Source: a virus
IMG/VR virus record: IMGVR_UViG_3300020057_000001
Location: 96,072 to 160,071 of that record
Reading direction: 5' to 3' (one strand)
Length of the DNA stretch: 64,000 bases
The notes beneath the pieces are model-generated. The model ran no database searches. It was given only the letters and a program-made list of their open reading frames with translations, and was not told the DNA's origin. The position numbers and the translations under genes were made by a program. This document shows positions 33,431-42,088 of the stretch, in pieces. Numbering within the stretch: position 1 is the stretch's first letter; every line of letters starts with the position of its first letter.

Positions 33431-35928
33431 AAAAGTTAGCAAAAGCCGGATTTAAACAACTGAAACAGATGTTTGCAGATTCGGACGATCACGACCACGT
33501 CGTTAAGTGGGCTGCTGACAGCATAAAGCCAAACGACATGCAGTCTTGGTACTTGCGCAACTATAAGCAAAACCCCACTATCCACACAAAAGCCAACCAA
33601 GAAAAAATTGCACATTTTTCAGGAATGCATGGGATTTCTGACGATATCAAAAACGTTAAGCTGGACAAGAACGACACGTTAGAATCCGGTTTAGCGAAAT
33701 ACGATCAGGCCGAGAAAAAGTGGCAATCGAGTAGTGGGAGCCGTTTCACGGATCCAGAAGGTAAAAAGATTGTCGACCTTGGGAACAACATGGGTTGGTA
33801 CAATCTCAAAAAGCCTACGTCAGATGAAGAGGCTAGCTGCATGGGACATTGTGGAAATTATGGAAATCCTCACGAAAAAGACCAAATTTTTTCTTTGCGA
33901 AAAGAAGTAAAAGTTGGAAACAAGACCTATCACGAGCCTATGTCAACTGCCATTTACAATAAAGGTTGGCTGGGGGAAATGAAAGGTCGAGCAAATTCTC
34001 GTCCAGGTGCGAAGTTTCATGAACACTATGCGGCACTGTTGAAACACCCTAAAATCAAAGGGTTAATCGGGGCGGGGCATAAACCACACGAAAATTTTCA
34101 TTTCGACGACCTAAGCCCAGAACTTCAACAGCAAGTCAAAACAGCAAACCCAAAGATGGTGGACTTAAGAAGTAATGCTTGGGACACAGCAACAAAACAT
34201 AAAGCCACAGCGTCCGTTCCGAAAATTGAAAAGTATCAGAGCACTGTCAAAGACATTCACCGATCGACTGAACTGAAAGATCAATTGGATCAGGGACATC
34301 CAATGGACGCTCTTGACCCAAACGACTTAAGACTAGTCGTTGATCATCCAGCTTTTCAAAAAGGGCACCTTGACAAATTAGTAAAGGGTCTAGCGGATCA
34401 AAAAGGCATCAAGGATGTGTATTCAAAACTCCAAGCATATGGCGCTATTGAGAGATCCCCACATTTAAACGACCAGCACATCGACCACTTAATCGATTCA
34501 GATGAAACGGCTAACACAGCTCAATTATTAAGAAAAAAACTCAACCAAAGCCACGTAGACAGGATTGTTCAAAAAGCTCCTGCCATGGCAGCAGAACAGT
34601 TAAAAGACCACCGTCTCTTCAACGCAAACCACCTAGACCACATTGTTCAACAAGAACCCCGCGCAGCAGCCCTATATTTAAACAACCACCCCCTCTTAAA
34701 CGCAACCCACATAGACCAAATTGTTCAAGAAAACCCCTACGCAGCAGTCAAATATTTAAAAGACCACCCACTCTTAAACGCAAATCACATAACACACCTT
34801 GTCCAAAAAGAACCCCGCAGCGTAGCACTATATTTAAACGACCACCCCCTCTTCAACGCAAGCCACATAGACCAAATTGTTCAAGAAAACCCCTACGCAG
34901 CAGTCAAATATTTAAAAGACCACCCACTCTTCAACGCAAACCACCTAGACCACATTGTTCAACAAGAACCCCGCGCAGCAGCCATACATTTAAAAGACCA
35001 CCCCCTGTTAAATCAAAGTCACGTAGACCACATTGTTCAAGAAGCACCCCACAGAGCAGCCGAATATTTAAAAGACCACCCACTCTTAAACGCAAAGCAC
35101 ATAGACCATCTTGTTCAAGGAGCACCCTTCCTTGCCGCGCGAGCGTTAAAAGACCACCCACTCTTCAACGCAAGCCACATATACCCAGCTATTCAAGAGA
35201 ACCCCTCTGAAGCACTCGACTATTTTAAAGACCACCCACTCTTAAACGCAAATCACATAACACACCTTGTCCAAAAAGAACCTGTTCGTGCGGCACGACA
35301 GTTAAAGGGCCACCCACTCTTAAACGCAAAGCACATAGACCATCTTGTTCAAGGAGCACCTGCCATAGCAGCGGAGTATTTAAACAACCACCCCCTTCTC
35401 AACGCAAGCCACATAGACCACATTGTTCAAGAAGCACCCCGCGCAGCAGCCATACATTTAAAAGACCACCCCCTCTTCAACGCAAGCCACATAGACCAAA
35501 TTGTTCAAAAATCACCTCACTACGCAGCCGCATATTTAAAAGACCACCCCCTTCTCAACGCAAGCCACATAACCCATATTGTCAAAAAAGAACCGTTCGA
35601 GGCAGTCCGAGAGTTAAAAGACCACCCCCTTCTCAACGCAAGCCACATAGACCATCTTGTTCAACAAGAACCCCACACCGCAGCCAAATATTTAAAAGAC
35701 CACCCCCTTTACGCAGAAGCTGTGAGACGAGCTGAAGCTAAAAAAGTACAGAAATCCGAAGCAACAGCTCCGTTAACCAAATCTGAGAAAACCTTAAAGA
35801 GCGTCGTTCAAAAATTGAAACGCAAGGTGACACCGCAAAAGCCCGACACAGCGCTCGAAGCCCAAACTGCTAGGAAAAACCTTCTGAGTAGTATAGCCTC
35901 CAAACTGAAGAAGCTACCCGATGCCTGA
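33427..35928 (+). CDS. Giant repeat protein D: PcfJ-like domain plus 26-residue repeats
   Basis: The 833-residue protein has the same plan as B: PcfJ-like domain with CMGHCGNYGN, helical spacer, 15 repeats of 26 residues, then LTKSEKTLKSVVQKLKRK and ARKNLLSSIASKLKK, ending PDA. Bases 33,784-34,561 are identical by eye to 26,414-27,191 of gene B, whereas the flanks differ, so the copies have recently exchanged sequence. Repeats include the less regular unit HIYPAIQENPSEALDYF. Start is GTG. Function unknown. Confidence 0.82.
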   Translation: MEKLAKAGFKQLKQMFADSDDHDHVVKWAADSIKPNDMQSWYLRNYKQNPTIHTKANQEKIAHFSGMHGISDDIKNVKLDKNDTLESGLAKYDQAEKKWQSSSGSRFTDPEGKKIVDLGNNMGWYNLKKPTSDEEASCMGHCGNYGNPHEKDQIFSLRKEVKVGNKTYHEPMSTAIYNKGWLGEMKGRANSRPGAKFHEHYAALLKHPKIKGLIGAGHKPHENFHFDDLSPELQQQVKTANPKMVDLRSNAWDTATKHKATASVPKIEKYQSTVKDIHRSTELKDQLDQGHPMDALDPNDLRLVVDHPAFQKGHLDKLVKGLADQKGIKDVYSKLQAYGAIERSPHLNDQHIDHLIDSDETANTAQLLRKKLNQSHVDRIVQKAPAMAAEQLKDHRLFNANHLDHIVQQEPRAAALYLNNHPLLNATHIDQIVQENPYAAVKYLKDHPLLNANHITHLVQKEPRSVALYLNDHPLFNASHIDQIVQENPYAAVKYLKDHPLFNANHLDHIVQQEPRAAAIHLKDHPLLNQSHVDHIVQEAPHRAAEYLKDHPLLNAKHIDHLVQGAPFLAARALKDHPLFNASHIYPAIQENPSEALDYFKDHPLLNANHITHLVQKEPVRAARQLKGHPLLNAKHIDHLVQGAPAIAAEYLNNHPLLNASHIDHIVQEAPRAAAIHLKDHPLFNASHIDQIVQKSPHYAAAYLKDHPLLNASHITHIVKKEPFEAVRELKDHPLLNASHIDHLVQQEPHTAAKYLKDHPLYAEAVRRAEAKKVQKSEATAPLTKSEKTLKSVVQKLKRKVTPQKPDTALEAQTARKNLLSSIASKLKKLPDA
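34537..35706 (+). repeat. Array of fifteen 78-bp repeats in protein D
   Basis: Fifteen 26-residue units. Within the array the pair QENPYAAVKYL and QQEPRAAA..L recurs, and a 141-base block (34,843-34,983) is identical to a block in protein E (38,102-38,242). Confidence 0.92.
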
Positions 35929-35951
35929 CTTGAACAACTTCCACCTTGACA

Positions 35952-35990
35952 CGAGACGTAAAATATTTTGATATCGAGGAGTAAAAGTGG
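35952..35990 (+). repeat. Conserved leader, copy 4
   Basis: Non-coding copy between genes D and E, with one change upstream (DT for DP in the ghost reading frame) and an intact ribosome site. Confidence 0.85.
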
Positions 35991-38701
35991 AAAAGTTAGC
36001 AAAAGCCGGGTTTACACAACTAAAACAGATGTTTGCAGATTCGGACGATCACGACCATGTCGTGAAATGGGCTGCCGATAGCATCAAACCTAACGACATG
36101 CAGTCTTGGTACTTGCGAAATTACAAACAAAATCCCGCTATCCACACAACTGACAACCAAGAAAAAATTGCACATTTTTCAGGAATGCACGGTCTTTCCG
36201 AGGACATCAAAAACGTTAAATTAGATAAAAACGACACGTTAGAATCCGGTTTAGCAAAATACGATCAGGCTGAAAAAAAATGGCAATCGAGTAGTGGGAG
36301 CCGTTTCACGGCTCCAGAAGGTAAAAAGATTGTCGACCTTGGTAACAACATGGGTTGGTACAATCTCAAAAAGCCTACGTCAGATGAAGAGTCTAGTTGT
36401 ATGGGGCATTGTGGAAATTATGGAAATCCTCACGAAAAAGACCAAATCCTTTCGTTAAGAAAAGAAGTAAAAGTCGGAAATAAAACCTATCACGAGCCCA
36501 TGTCAACTGCTATTTACAATAAAGGTTGGCTAGGCGAAATGAAAGGTCGAGCAAATTCTCGTCCAGGTGAGAAGTTGCATGAACACTATGCCGCTCTTTT
36601 AAAGCACCCTAAAATCAAAGGGTTAATTGGTGCAGGCCATAAACCCGAAGGAAATTTTCATTTCGACGACTTAAGCCCAGAACTTCAACAGCAAGTCAAA
36701 ACAGCAAATCCGGCAATGGTGGACTTAAGAAGTAATGCTTGGGATACAGCAACAAAACACAAAGCCACAGCGTCCGTGCCTAAAATTAAAAAATATCAGC
36801 ATACTGTCAAAGACATTCACCGATCCACGGAACTAAAAGATCAATTGGATCAGGGACATTCAATCGATGCGCTCAAGTCAAACGACTTAAGACTAGTCGT
36901 TGATCATCCAGCTTTTCAAAAAGGGCACCTTGACAAATTAGTAAAAGGTATAGCTAACCAAAAAGGCATCAAGGATGAATACTCAAAACTCCAAGCATAT
37001 GGTGCTATTGAAAGATCTCCGCATTTAAACGACCAACACATCGACCACTTAATCGATTCAGATGAGATCGCTAACACAGCTCAATTATTAAGAAAAAAAC
37101 TCAACCAAAGCCACGTACACAGGATTGTGGAAACAGACCCCGTCATGGCAGCAGAACAGTTAAAAGACCACCGTCTCTTCAACGCAAGCCACATAACCCA
37201 CATTGTTCAAGAATCACCCGGCGCAGCAGCCGTACATTTAAAAGACCACCCCCTTCTCAACGCAAGCCACATAGACCGTATTGTTCAAGAAAAACCCTAC
37301 AGAGCAGCAGAACAGTTAAAAGACCACCCCCTCTTTAATCAAAGTCACATAGACCACCTTGTTCAAAAAGACCCCCGCGCAGCAGCCGAATATTTAAACG
37401 ACCACCCCCTCTTTAATCAAAGCCACATAGACCATATTGCTCAAAAAACACCCTACGAAGCAGCCGTATATTTAAAAGACCACCCCCGTCTCAACGCAAG
37501 CCACATAGACCACATTGCTCAAAAAGCACCCCACGCAGCAGCCGAACATCTAAAAGACCACCCCCGTCTCAACGCAAACCACATAGACCAAATTGCCCAA
37601 CAAGAACCCTTCAGAGCAGCACAATATTTAGGCACCCACCCTCTCTTCAACGCAAGCCACATATTTTCTGCTATCCACCAAGCGCCCCGCGAGGCAGCCG
37701 ACTATTTAAAAGACCACCCCCTCTTCAACGCAAGCCACATAGACCATATTGTTCAAACATCTCCGAGAGATGCGGCCCGATTTTTAAAAAACCACCCCCT
37801 TCTCAACCAAAGCCACATAACCCACATTGTTCAAGAATCGCCCGCCACAGCAGCCGACTATTTAAAAGACCACCCCCTCTTTAATCAAAGCCACATAACC
37901 CACATTGTCCAAAAATCACCCGACGCAGCCTCCCGTTTAAAAGACCACCCCCTTTTCAACCAAAGCCACATAACACATATTGTTCAACAAGAACCCAGCG
38001 AAGCAGCGGAACAGTTAAAAGACCACCCCCTTCTCAACCAAAGCCACATAGACCAAATTGTTCACAGAAACCCCTACGCCGCAGCCGACTATTTAAGAAA
38101 ACACCCCCTCTTCAACGCAAGCCACATAGACCAAATTGTTCAAGAAAACCCCTACGCAGCAGTCAAATATTTAAAAGACCACCCACTCTTCAACGCAAAC
38201 CACCTAGACCACATTGTTCAACAAGAACCCCGCGCAGCAGCCTTACATTTAAAAAACCACCCCCTCTTCAACGCAAGCCACATAGACCACATTGTTCAAC
38301 AAGACCCCTCCAAAGCTGCCATATATTTAAACGACCACCCCCTTCTCAACGCAAGCCACATAGACCACATTGTTCAACAAGACCCCGGCGCAGCAGCCTT
38401 ACATTTAAAAAACCACCCCCTTCTCAACGCAAGCCACATAGACCACATTGTTCAACAAGACCCCTCCAAAGCTGCCATATATTTAAACGACCACCCCCTT
38501 TACGCAGAAGCTGTGAGACGAGCTGAAGCTAAAAAAGTGGAAAAGTCCGCAGCAACAGCTCCGTTAACCAAATCTGAGAAAAACTTAAAGAGCGTCGTTC
38601 AAAAATTGAAACGCAAAGTGACCCCACTAACACCACCCAAAGCCCAACCTGCTAGGAAAAACCTTCTCAGTAGTGTAGCCTTAAAACTAAGAGGAAAATA
38701 A
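35987..38701 (+). CDS. Giant repeat protein E: PcfJ-like domain plus 26-residue repeats
   Basis: The last paralogue has 904 residues: PcfJ-like domain (CMGHCGNYGN, LSLRKEV, EPMSTAIYNKGWLGEMKG), spacer, 18 repeats of 26 residues, and a shorter tail with LTKSEKNLKSVVQKLKRK and a final LLSSVALKLRGK. Several blocks of the array are identical in bases to blocks of C and D. Start is GTG after TCGAGGAG; the next gene's ATG follows its stop directly, so it is part of the late transcript. As with the others I can name the domains by pattern but not the function. Confidence 0.82.
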   Translation: MEKLAKAGFTQLKQMFADSDDHDHVVKWAADSIKPNDMQSWYLRNYKQNPAIHTTDNQEKIAHFSGMHGLSEDIKNVKLDKNDTLESGLAKYDQAEKKWQSSSGSRFTAPEGKKIVDLGNNMGWYNLKKPTSDEESSCMGHCGNYGNPHEKDQILSLRKEVKVGNKTYHEPMSTAIYNKGWLGEMKGRANSRPGEKLHEHYAALLKHPKIKGLIGAGHKPEGNFHFDDLSPELQQQVKTANPAMVDLRSNAWDTATKHKATASVPKIKKYQHTVKDIHRSTELKDQLDQGHSIDALKSNDLRLVVDHPAFQKGHLDKLVKGIANQKGIKDEYSKLQAYGAIERSPHLNDQHIDHLIDSDEIANTAQLLRKKLNQSHVHRIVETDPVMAAEQLKDHRLFNASHITHIVQESPGAAAVHLKDHPLLNASHIDRIVQEKPYRAAEQLKDHPLFNQSHIDHLVQKDPRAAAEYLNDHPLFNQSHIDHIAQKTPYEAAVYLKDHPRLNASHIDHIAQKAPHAAAEHLKDHPRLNANHIDQIAQQEPFRAAQYLGTHPLFNASHIFSAIHQAPREAADYLKDHPLFNASHIDHIVQTSPRDAARFLKNHPLLNQSHITHIVQESPATAADYLKDHPLFNQSHITHIVQKSPDAASRLKDHPLFNQSHITHIVQQEPSEAAEQLKDHPLLNQSHIDQIVHRNPYAAADYLRKHPLFNASHIDQIVQENPYAAVKYLKDHPLFNANHLDHIVQQEPRAAALHLKNHPLFNASHIDHIVQQDPSKAAIYLNDHPLLNASHIDHIVQQDPGAAALHLKNHPLLNASHIDHIVQQDPSKAAIYLNDHPLYAEAVRRAEAKKVEKSAATAPLTKSEKNLKSVVQKLKRKVTPLTPPKAQPARKNLLSSVALKLRGK
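37097..38497 (+). repeat. Array of eighteen 78-bp repeats in protein E
   Basis: Eighteen units, one short by a codon (PD-AASRL). The final units alternate QQDPSKAAIYL and QQDPGAAALHL in near-identical copies, a sign of recent unit duplication. Confidence 0.92.
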
Positions 38702-39130
38702 ATGACAACCCAACCTAAAATTGATTACTCCCCGATTAACATGATGGCACCCCCAAACTTTTACGCCGAAGTGCCGGAGTTCAACATCACACAGAATCAA
38801 GCAACCACCCTCTGGGTACAAGTGTCCCTCACGGACGCTCTTGGTACCCGTAGGCGAATACCCGCAGCGGGAGCCACATACAAGCTGAGGTTTCCGAGAG
38901 CCAGACAAGCGATCGTAGGGTCAGCTACTCAAGGCGCCGACCAAACGTTCGACGTCACCGGAACCCTTCTTTCGGATGATCGTTCTATGGCATCGTTTGC
39001 GCTCACCGCAGACCAAACGAAGCTCGTGTTTCCAGGAAACGTCCTTCTTGTTATCACGGAGGGTGTCAACGTGACCACAATCACTAAACCCCTCGTTCTG
39101 AAAAAACACTTTCCCTTGGGGCAATGTTAA
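38702..39130 (+). CDS. Small virion protein, probably beta-sandwich
   Basis: The 142-residue product has strands throughout (TLWVQVSLTDALGT, FDVTGTLLSDDRSMASFALT, NVLLVITEGVNVTTI) and no helix-rich section, fitting an Ig-like or related beta-sandwich seen in phage head decoration and baseplate proteins. The ATG directly follows the previous stop and AGAGGA. Its stop overlaps the next ATG as TAATG. Virion role inferred. Confidence 0.65.
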   Translation: MTTQPKIDYSPINMMAPPNFYAEVPEFNITQNQATTLWVQVSLTDALGTRRRIPAAGATYKLRFPRARQAIVGSATQGADQTFDVTGTLLSDDRSMASFALTADQTKLVFPGNVLLVITEGVNVTTITKPLVLKKHFPLGQC

Positions 39131-39978
39131 TGACAAACTGGCAAAAAGCACAACAATACCCCGTATTCGCAGAAGAGGATGGACAAGAAACAGCCGTTTC
39201 ACGGTACCGTGCCTTCCCTACGATAGAAGACTTACGCGCAGTGGCGCTGTTTGGATTTAGCGTCTACGCCAACCCTGCGGTCTTAGAGCAGATCACTGAC
39301 GACTTCCTTTACAACGCCATTACCTCTGCCATGAACGAAATAGAGATGAAGGAAGGCATTACGATTACCCCTACTGAATACACTGAGCCCTACGACCTAT
39401 CGGAAGGCTCTGCGGACTACTTCAACCCCTTTAACGGCTACAAGCTTACAAAATGGCCCGCAACTCAACTACTCTCGCTGCAATACGTGTACCCGCATGC
39501 CACGTCGACAGACCCTACGCTGTCGTATGAAGTCCCCCCTCAGTGGATTTCGCTAAGAAGAAATAGAATTTCAGTTATACCCGGTAAAGGAAGCCCTGCT
39601 ATCACTCAAGGAGGGAGTGGCTCTCTTGCTGCGGGTGTCATGGGCAGATCGTTCAGCGCAAGTATCTACCGACCGTCGGCTTTACGCATTCGGTACATTG
39701 CTGGTTTTGACCCCTGCAAAGTACCTGCCTTACTTGTCGACATGATTCTCACTCTAGCGACTATACGGCTTTTAACTGATATTACCCCCGTACTGTTCCC
39801 CTACAGCGGAGTAAGCAACAGTATCGACGGCGTGAGTCAATCCGCACAAACACCTATCTTTCAATTTCTGCAAACACGTATCACAATGCTTGAAAAGAAG
39901 TACGTGCAGCAAGCCGCAGCCTTAAAAGGCGCGTTTGGTCGATTAATGAAAATGTCAATTTTGACTTCCGGTGGGTAA
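39130..39978 (+). CDS. Probable head-tail connector/neck protein
   Basis: I choose ATG 39130 (TAATG overlap with the preceding stop); an ATG at 39124 is also in frame. The 282-residue protein has an N-terminal helical part (TIEDLRAVALFG), a middle part with paired aromatics (WPATQLLSLQYVYP), a motif ALRIRYIAGFDPCKVPALLVDMILTLATIRLL resembling the connector helices of phage adaptor proteins (here split at DP), and a C-terminal long helix. Context just before the capsid gene supports a neck role. Family assignment is tentative. Confidence 0.55.
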   Translation: MTNWQKAQQYPVFAEEDGQETAVSRYRAFPTIEDLRAVALFGFSVYANPAVLEQITDDFLYNAITSAMNEIEMKEGITITPTEYTEPYDLSEGSADYFNPFNGYKLTKWPATQLLSLQYVYPHATSTDPTLSYEVPPQWISLRRNRISVIPGKGSPAITQGGSGSLAAGVMGRSFSASIYRPSALRIRYIAGFDPCKVPALLVDMILTLATIRLLTDITPVLFPYSGVSNSIDGVSQSAQTPIFQFLQTRITMLEKKYVQQAAALKGAFGRLMKMSILTSGG

Positions 39979-40075
39979 CCTCTTAAACTCCCTATCATTT
40001 AAAAAAACCCTAAAGTTGTTTTCGCTTCCGACGAAGAACCTTGTAAGAGCCAATTAAGGCTGCAAGGAGAACACA

Positions 40076-40414
40076 ATGCAATTCCAAGAATCTATGTTTC
40101 GTAAAGTCACAAACAGTTTTTTATTTTTCCGTTCTACACCCCCTCAAGCACGCGTAGCCGTCAAAATTATCCTCGTAGACGAGGACAAAGAGCGTCGCTT
40201 GGCTTATGGTGAAAAGCTTACGGCACAGGGTTTTGTTGTTCTGGCTGCCGCAACAATCTCTACGGTGGAAAAATACAGTCACCTTTATGAGGGTGCCACC
40301 TACCTTACGTCTATCGGCCCGAAGCCCGAAGACTTGATTAGTAGTTTAAGTTTTCTAAGTTCTTTTAGCCATCTACGGTTTTTTACTTTGAATACAACTA
40401 GCGAAAACTGCTAA
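40076..40414 (+). CDS. Truncated receiver-like (response regulator) protein
   Basis: Residues 28-70 read AVKIILVDEDKERRLAYGE, then LTAQGFVVLAAATIS, which follows the start of a two-component receiver domain (beta1, acidic pair D/E-D, helix 1, G-F/Y-x-V, beta2). The phospho-acceptor strand that should follow is replaced by GATYLTSIGPKPED, with no Asp at the expected place, and the protein ends at 112 residues. It would be a degenerate or non-phosphorylated receiver. It sits alone between the connector-like and capsid genes, with its own AAGGAG site. Confidence 0.5.
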   Translation: MQFQESMFRKVTNSFLFFRSTPPQARVAVKIILVDEDKERRLAYGEKLTAQGFVVLAAATISTVEKYSHLYEGATYLTSIGPKPEDLISSLSFLSSFSHLRFFTLNTTSENC

Positions 40415-40450
40415 TAAAATTTTTAACCTCCCGTTATGTCACCCCCTTCT

Positions 40451-40479
40451 CCAAACTTTAGCCAAAAGACGTGTAAAAT
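40451..40479 (+). promoter_or_regulatory. Possible promoter of the major capsid gene
   Basis: TAAAAT at 40474-40479 within GACGTGTAAAATAG, the same core as the sequence before the 165-residue gene at 20,954. No good -35 hexamer is evident, so a phage-specific factor or an activator may be needed. Confidence 0.35.
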
Positions 40480-40524
40480 AGTAGAGACAGTGTTTTACAC
40501 TCTTCCTTAAACTTGGAGAATACA

Positions 40525-42063
40525 ATGATCCCTGGCGTAAACAACGACCTAATGAACCAAATCGTATCTGGCTTTGAGCGACTCAACAAATCTTTCACTG
40601 CCGCAGGTCACCAACCTATCATGGCTGGTAAGACCGGTATGGCTGCATTCAGCGCATTGAACGTTGATCCAGTTATTTACAGCATCACTGCTGACAAAAA
40701 AATGTTTAAACTTACGGGCAACATGCCGAACGAAAAGACTAATACTCTTGTTCATGAATGGCGCATGATGACCGCTTCTGGTTCAGTTGGCGCTGACCTC
40801 TTTTCTGTAGAACAGACAAATTTCCTCGAAGACGCCGGTAAATATGAAGTTGTTGCTGAACCGCTAAAGCTTATCGGTACACAGCGCTCGGTTGGCTCAG
40901 TTGTAGAAATGGTAGCAGACGCTGGTGGTTATTCCGCTGGCTTCGAACCGTACAAACAAGCTGAAGTCGAAGCTTCTACACAAATTGCCAAGGCCGACGA
41001 ACTCGCTGCCTACGAAGGCGCTGACTACTACATCGACGCTGCCGGTGAAATCGACGCTCAACTTCCTTTGAACGCTTTCAACGCTTTCGGTAACCTTAAG
41101 AATCCTAAAGCTATCCGCTCATACCGCGGTCTTCAGTCCATCATCCGTAAGGGCGACCAGTCTACCTACGGTATCCCTGGCGACTTCATCGGTTTCGGAA
41201 ACAACACTTCAGTCGTGTTTAACAACGAGCAAGCTTCTCTTGACCAAACATCTTTGGACAAGGTTGGTCTCTCCTTGGCTAACAACGCTGCGGACGTTTC
41301 GAGTACAGAGGGTCACTTGACTCCAGCTCAAGCTTCTGCTCTTCGTACTTCGCTCTTGGCTTTCCAACGCCTCGACATGTACGCTAAAGGAACTGTTACT
41401 GGACCTGTAGCTGACTTGGCACGACCAGACGGCAGTATTGGCTTCATGACTGGTTCGGGGATGCTCGAACTGTGTGGCGCTCTTCTAAAGAATTCGATTG
41501 TTCAAATTCCAGTGCCTTCGCAACTTGGACAAGGACAGGCTCCTAACTCACCGGCTGCTCCTACTGTTTCTCAGACCGCCGGAAGCACCTACCTCGCCGC
41601 TGCTCAGACAGTAATGTTCGCAGTACAAGCTGTAAACATCTACGGTCGCTCTTACCCAATCTACACTGCGGTTATCACCGTTGGTGTTGCTGGTAACTCT
41701 ATCAACCTCTCAATCCCCGCTGATGCTATGGTTGCCGAATACCACGTGTTTATGACCAATCCTGCCGGTCCTTCAACTGCTGACCGTGTTCGCTTCGTAG
41801 GACGCATTCAAGCTGCGCAATCTGGCGCTACAGTGTTCAAATACATCGGCGCAATCCGTCCTGGATTCGAAACCGCAGTATTTATGCCAAAAGACGAAGC
41901 ACGCGCTAAGTCTTTGTCACTAGGACCAATTCTTTCGAGAGTTGAAGTTAATCCTTTCGGTCTAAACAAGACAATTATGTGGTTTGCTATTAAAGCAATC
42001 AAAGTCGTTTTCCCACGCCGCTTCGCACTCGTTGACAACTGCGGGTTCACTAACCTCAAGTAA
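40525..42063 (+). CDS. Major capsid protein
   Basis: ATG 40525 follows TTGGAG by six bases and gives 512 residues. The N-terminal 300 residues have the pattern of large myovirus capsid proteins (DPVIYSITADKKMFKL, then ASGSVGADLFSVEQTN, and YKQAEVEASTQIAKAD). A beta-rich insert at about 335-435 (PTVSQTAG, AVQAVNIYGRSYPI, AEYHVFMT) looks like a fibronectin/Ig-type domain, and the chain ends in a strand region NCGFTNLK. Codon use is the most biased in the window, with T-ending codons favoured, and a strong terminator follows, both as expected for the most abundant virion protein. The call rests on size, bias, context and layout. Confidence 0.75.
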   Translation: MIPGVNNDLMNQIVSGFERLNKSFTAAGHQPIMAGKTGMAAFSALNVDPVIYSITADKKMFKLTGNMPNEKTNTLVHEWRMMTASGSVGADLFSVEQTNFLEDAGKYEVVAEPLKLIGTQRSVGSVVEMVADAGGYSAGFEPYKQAEVEASTQIAKADELAAYEGADYYIDAAGEIDAQLPLNAFNAFGNLKNPKAIRSYRGLQSIIRKGDQSTYGIPGDFIGFGNNTSVVFNNEQASLDQTSLDKVGLSLANNAADVSSTEGHLTPAQASALRTSLLAFQRLDMYAKGTVTGPVADLARPDGSIGFMTGSGMLELCGALLKNSIVQIPVPSQLGQGQAPNSPAAPTVSQTAGSTYLAAAQTVMFAVQAVNIYGRSYPIYTAVITVGVAGNSINLSIPADAMVAEYHVFMTNPAGPSTADRVRFVGRIQAAQSGATVFKYIGAIRPGFETAVFMPKDEARAKSLSLGPILSRVEVNPFGLNKTIMWFAIKAIKVVFPRRFALVDNCGFTNLK

Positions 42064-42088
42064 GAACTTCCTGTTCTACTGACCAAAG

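Noticed and set aside
23880-38497. Possible CRISPR array because of many regularly spaced repeats
   Set aside because: Units are in frame within long genes, continuous without distinct spacers, and vary by codons; they are protein repeats.
22914-38701. Diversity-generating retroelement as the source of repeat variation
   Set aside because: No reverse transcriptase gene, template repeat or adenine-specific changes are seen in the window; variation fits unit recombination and point change.
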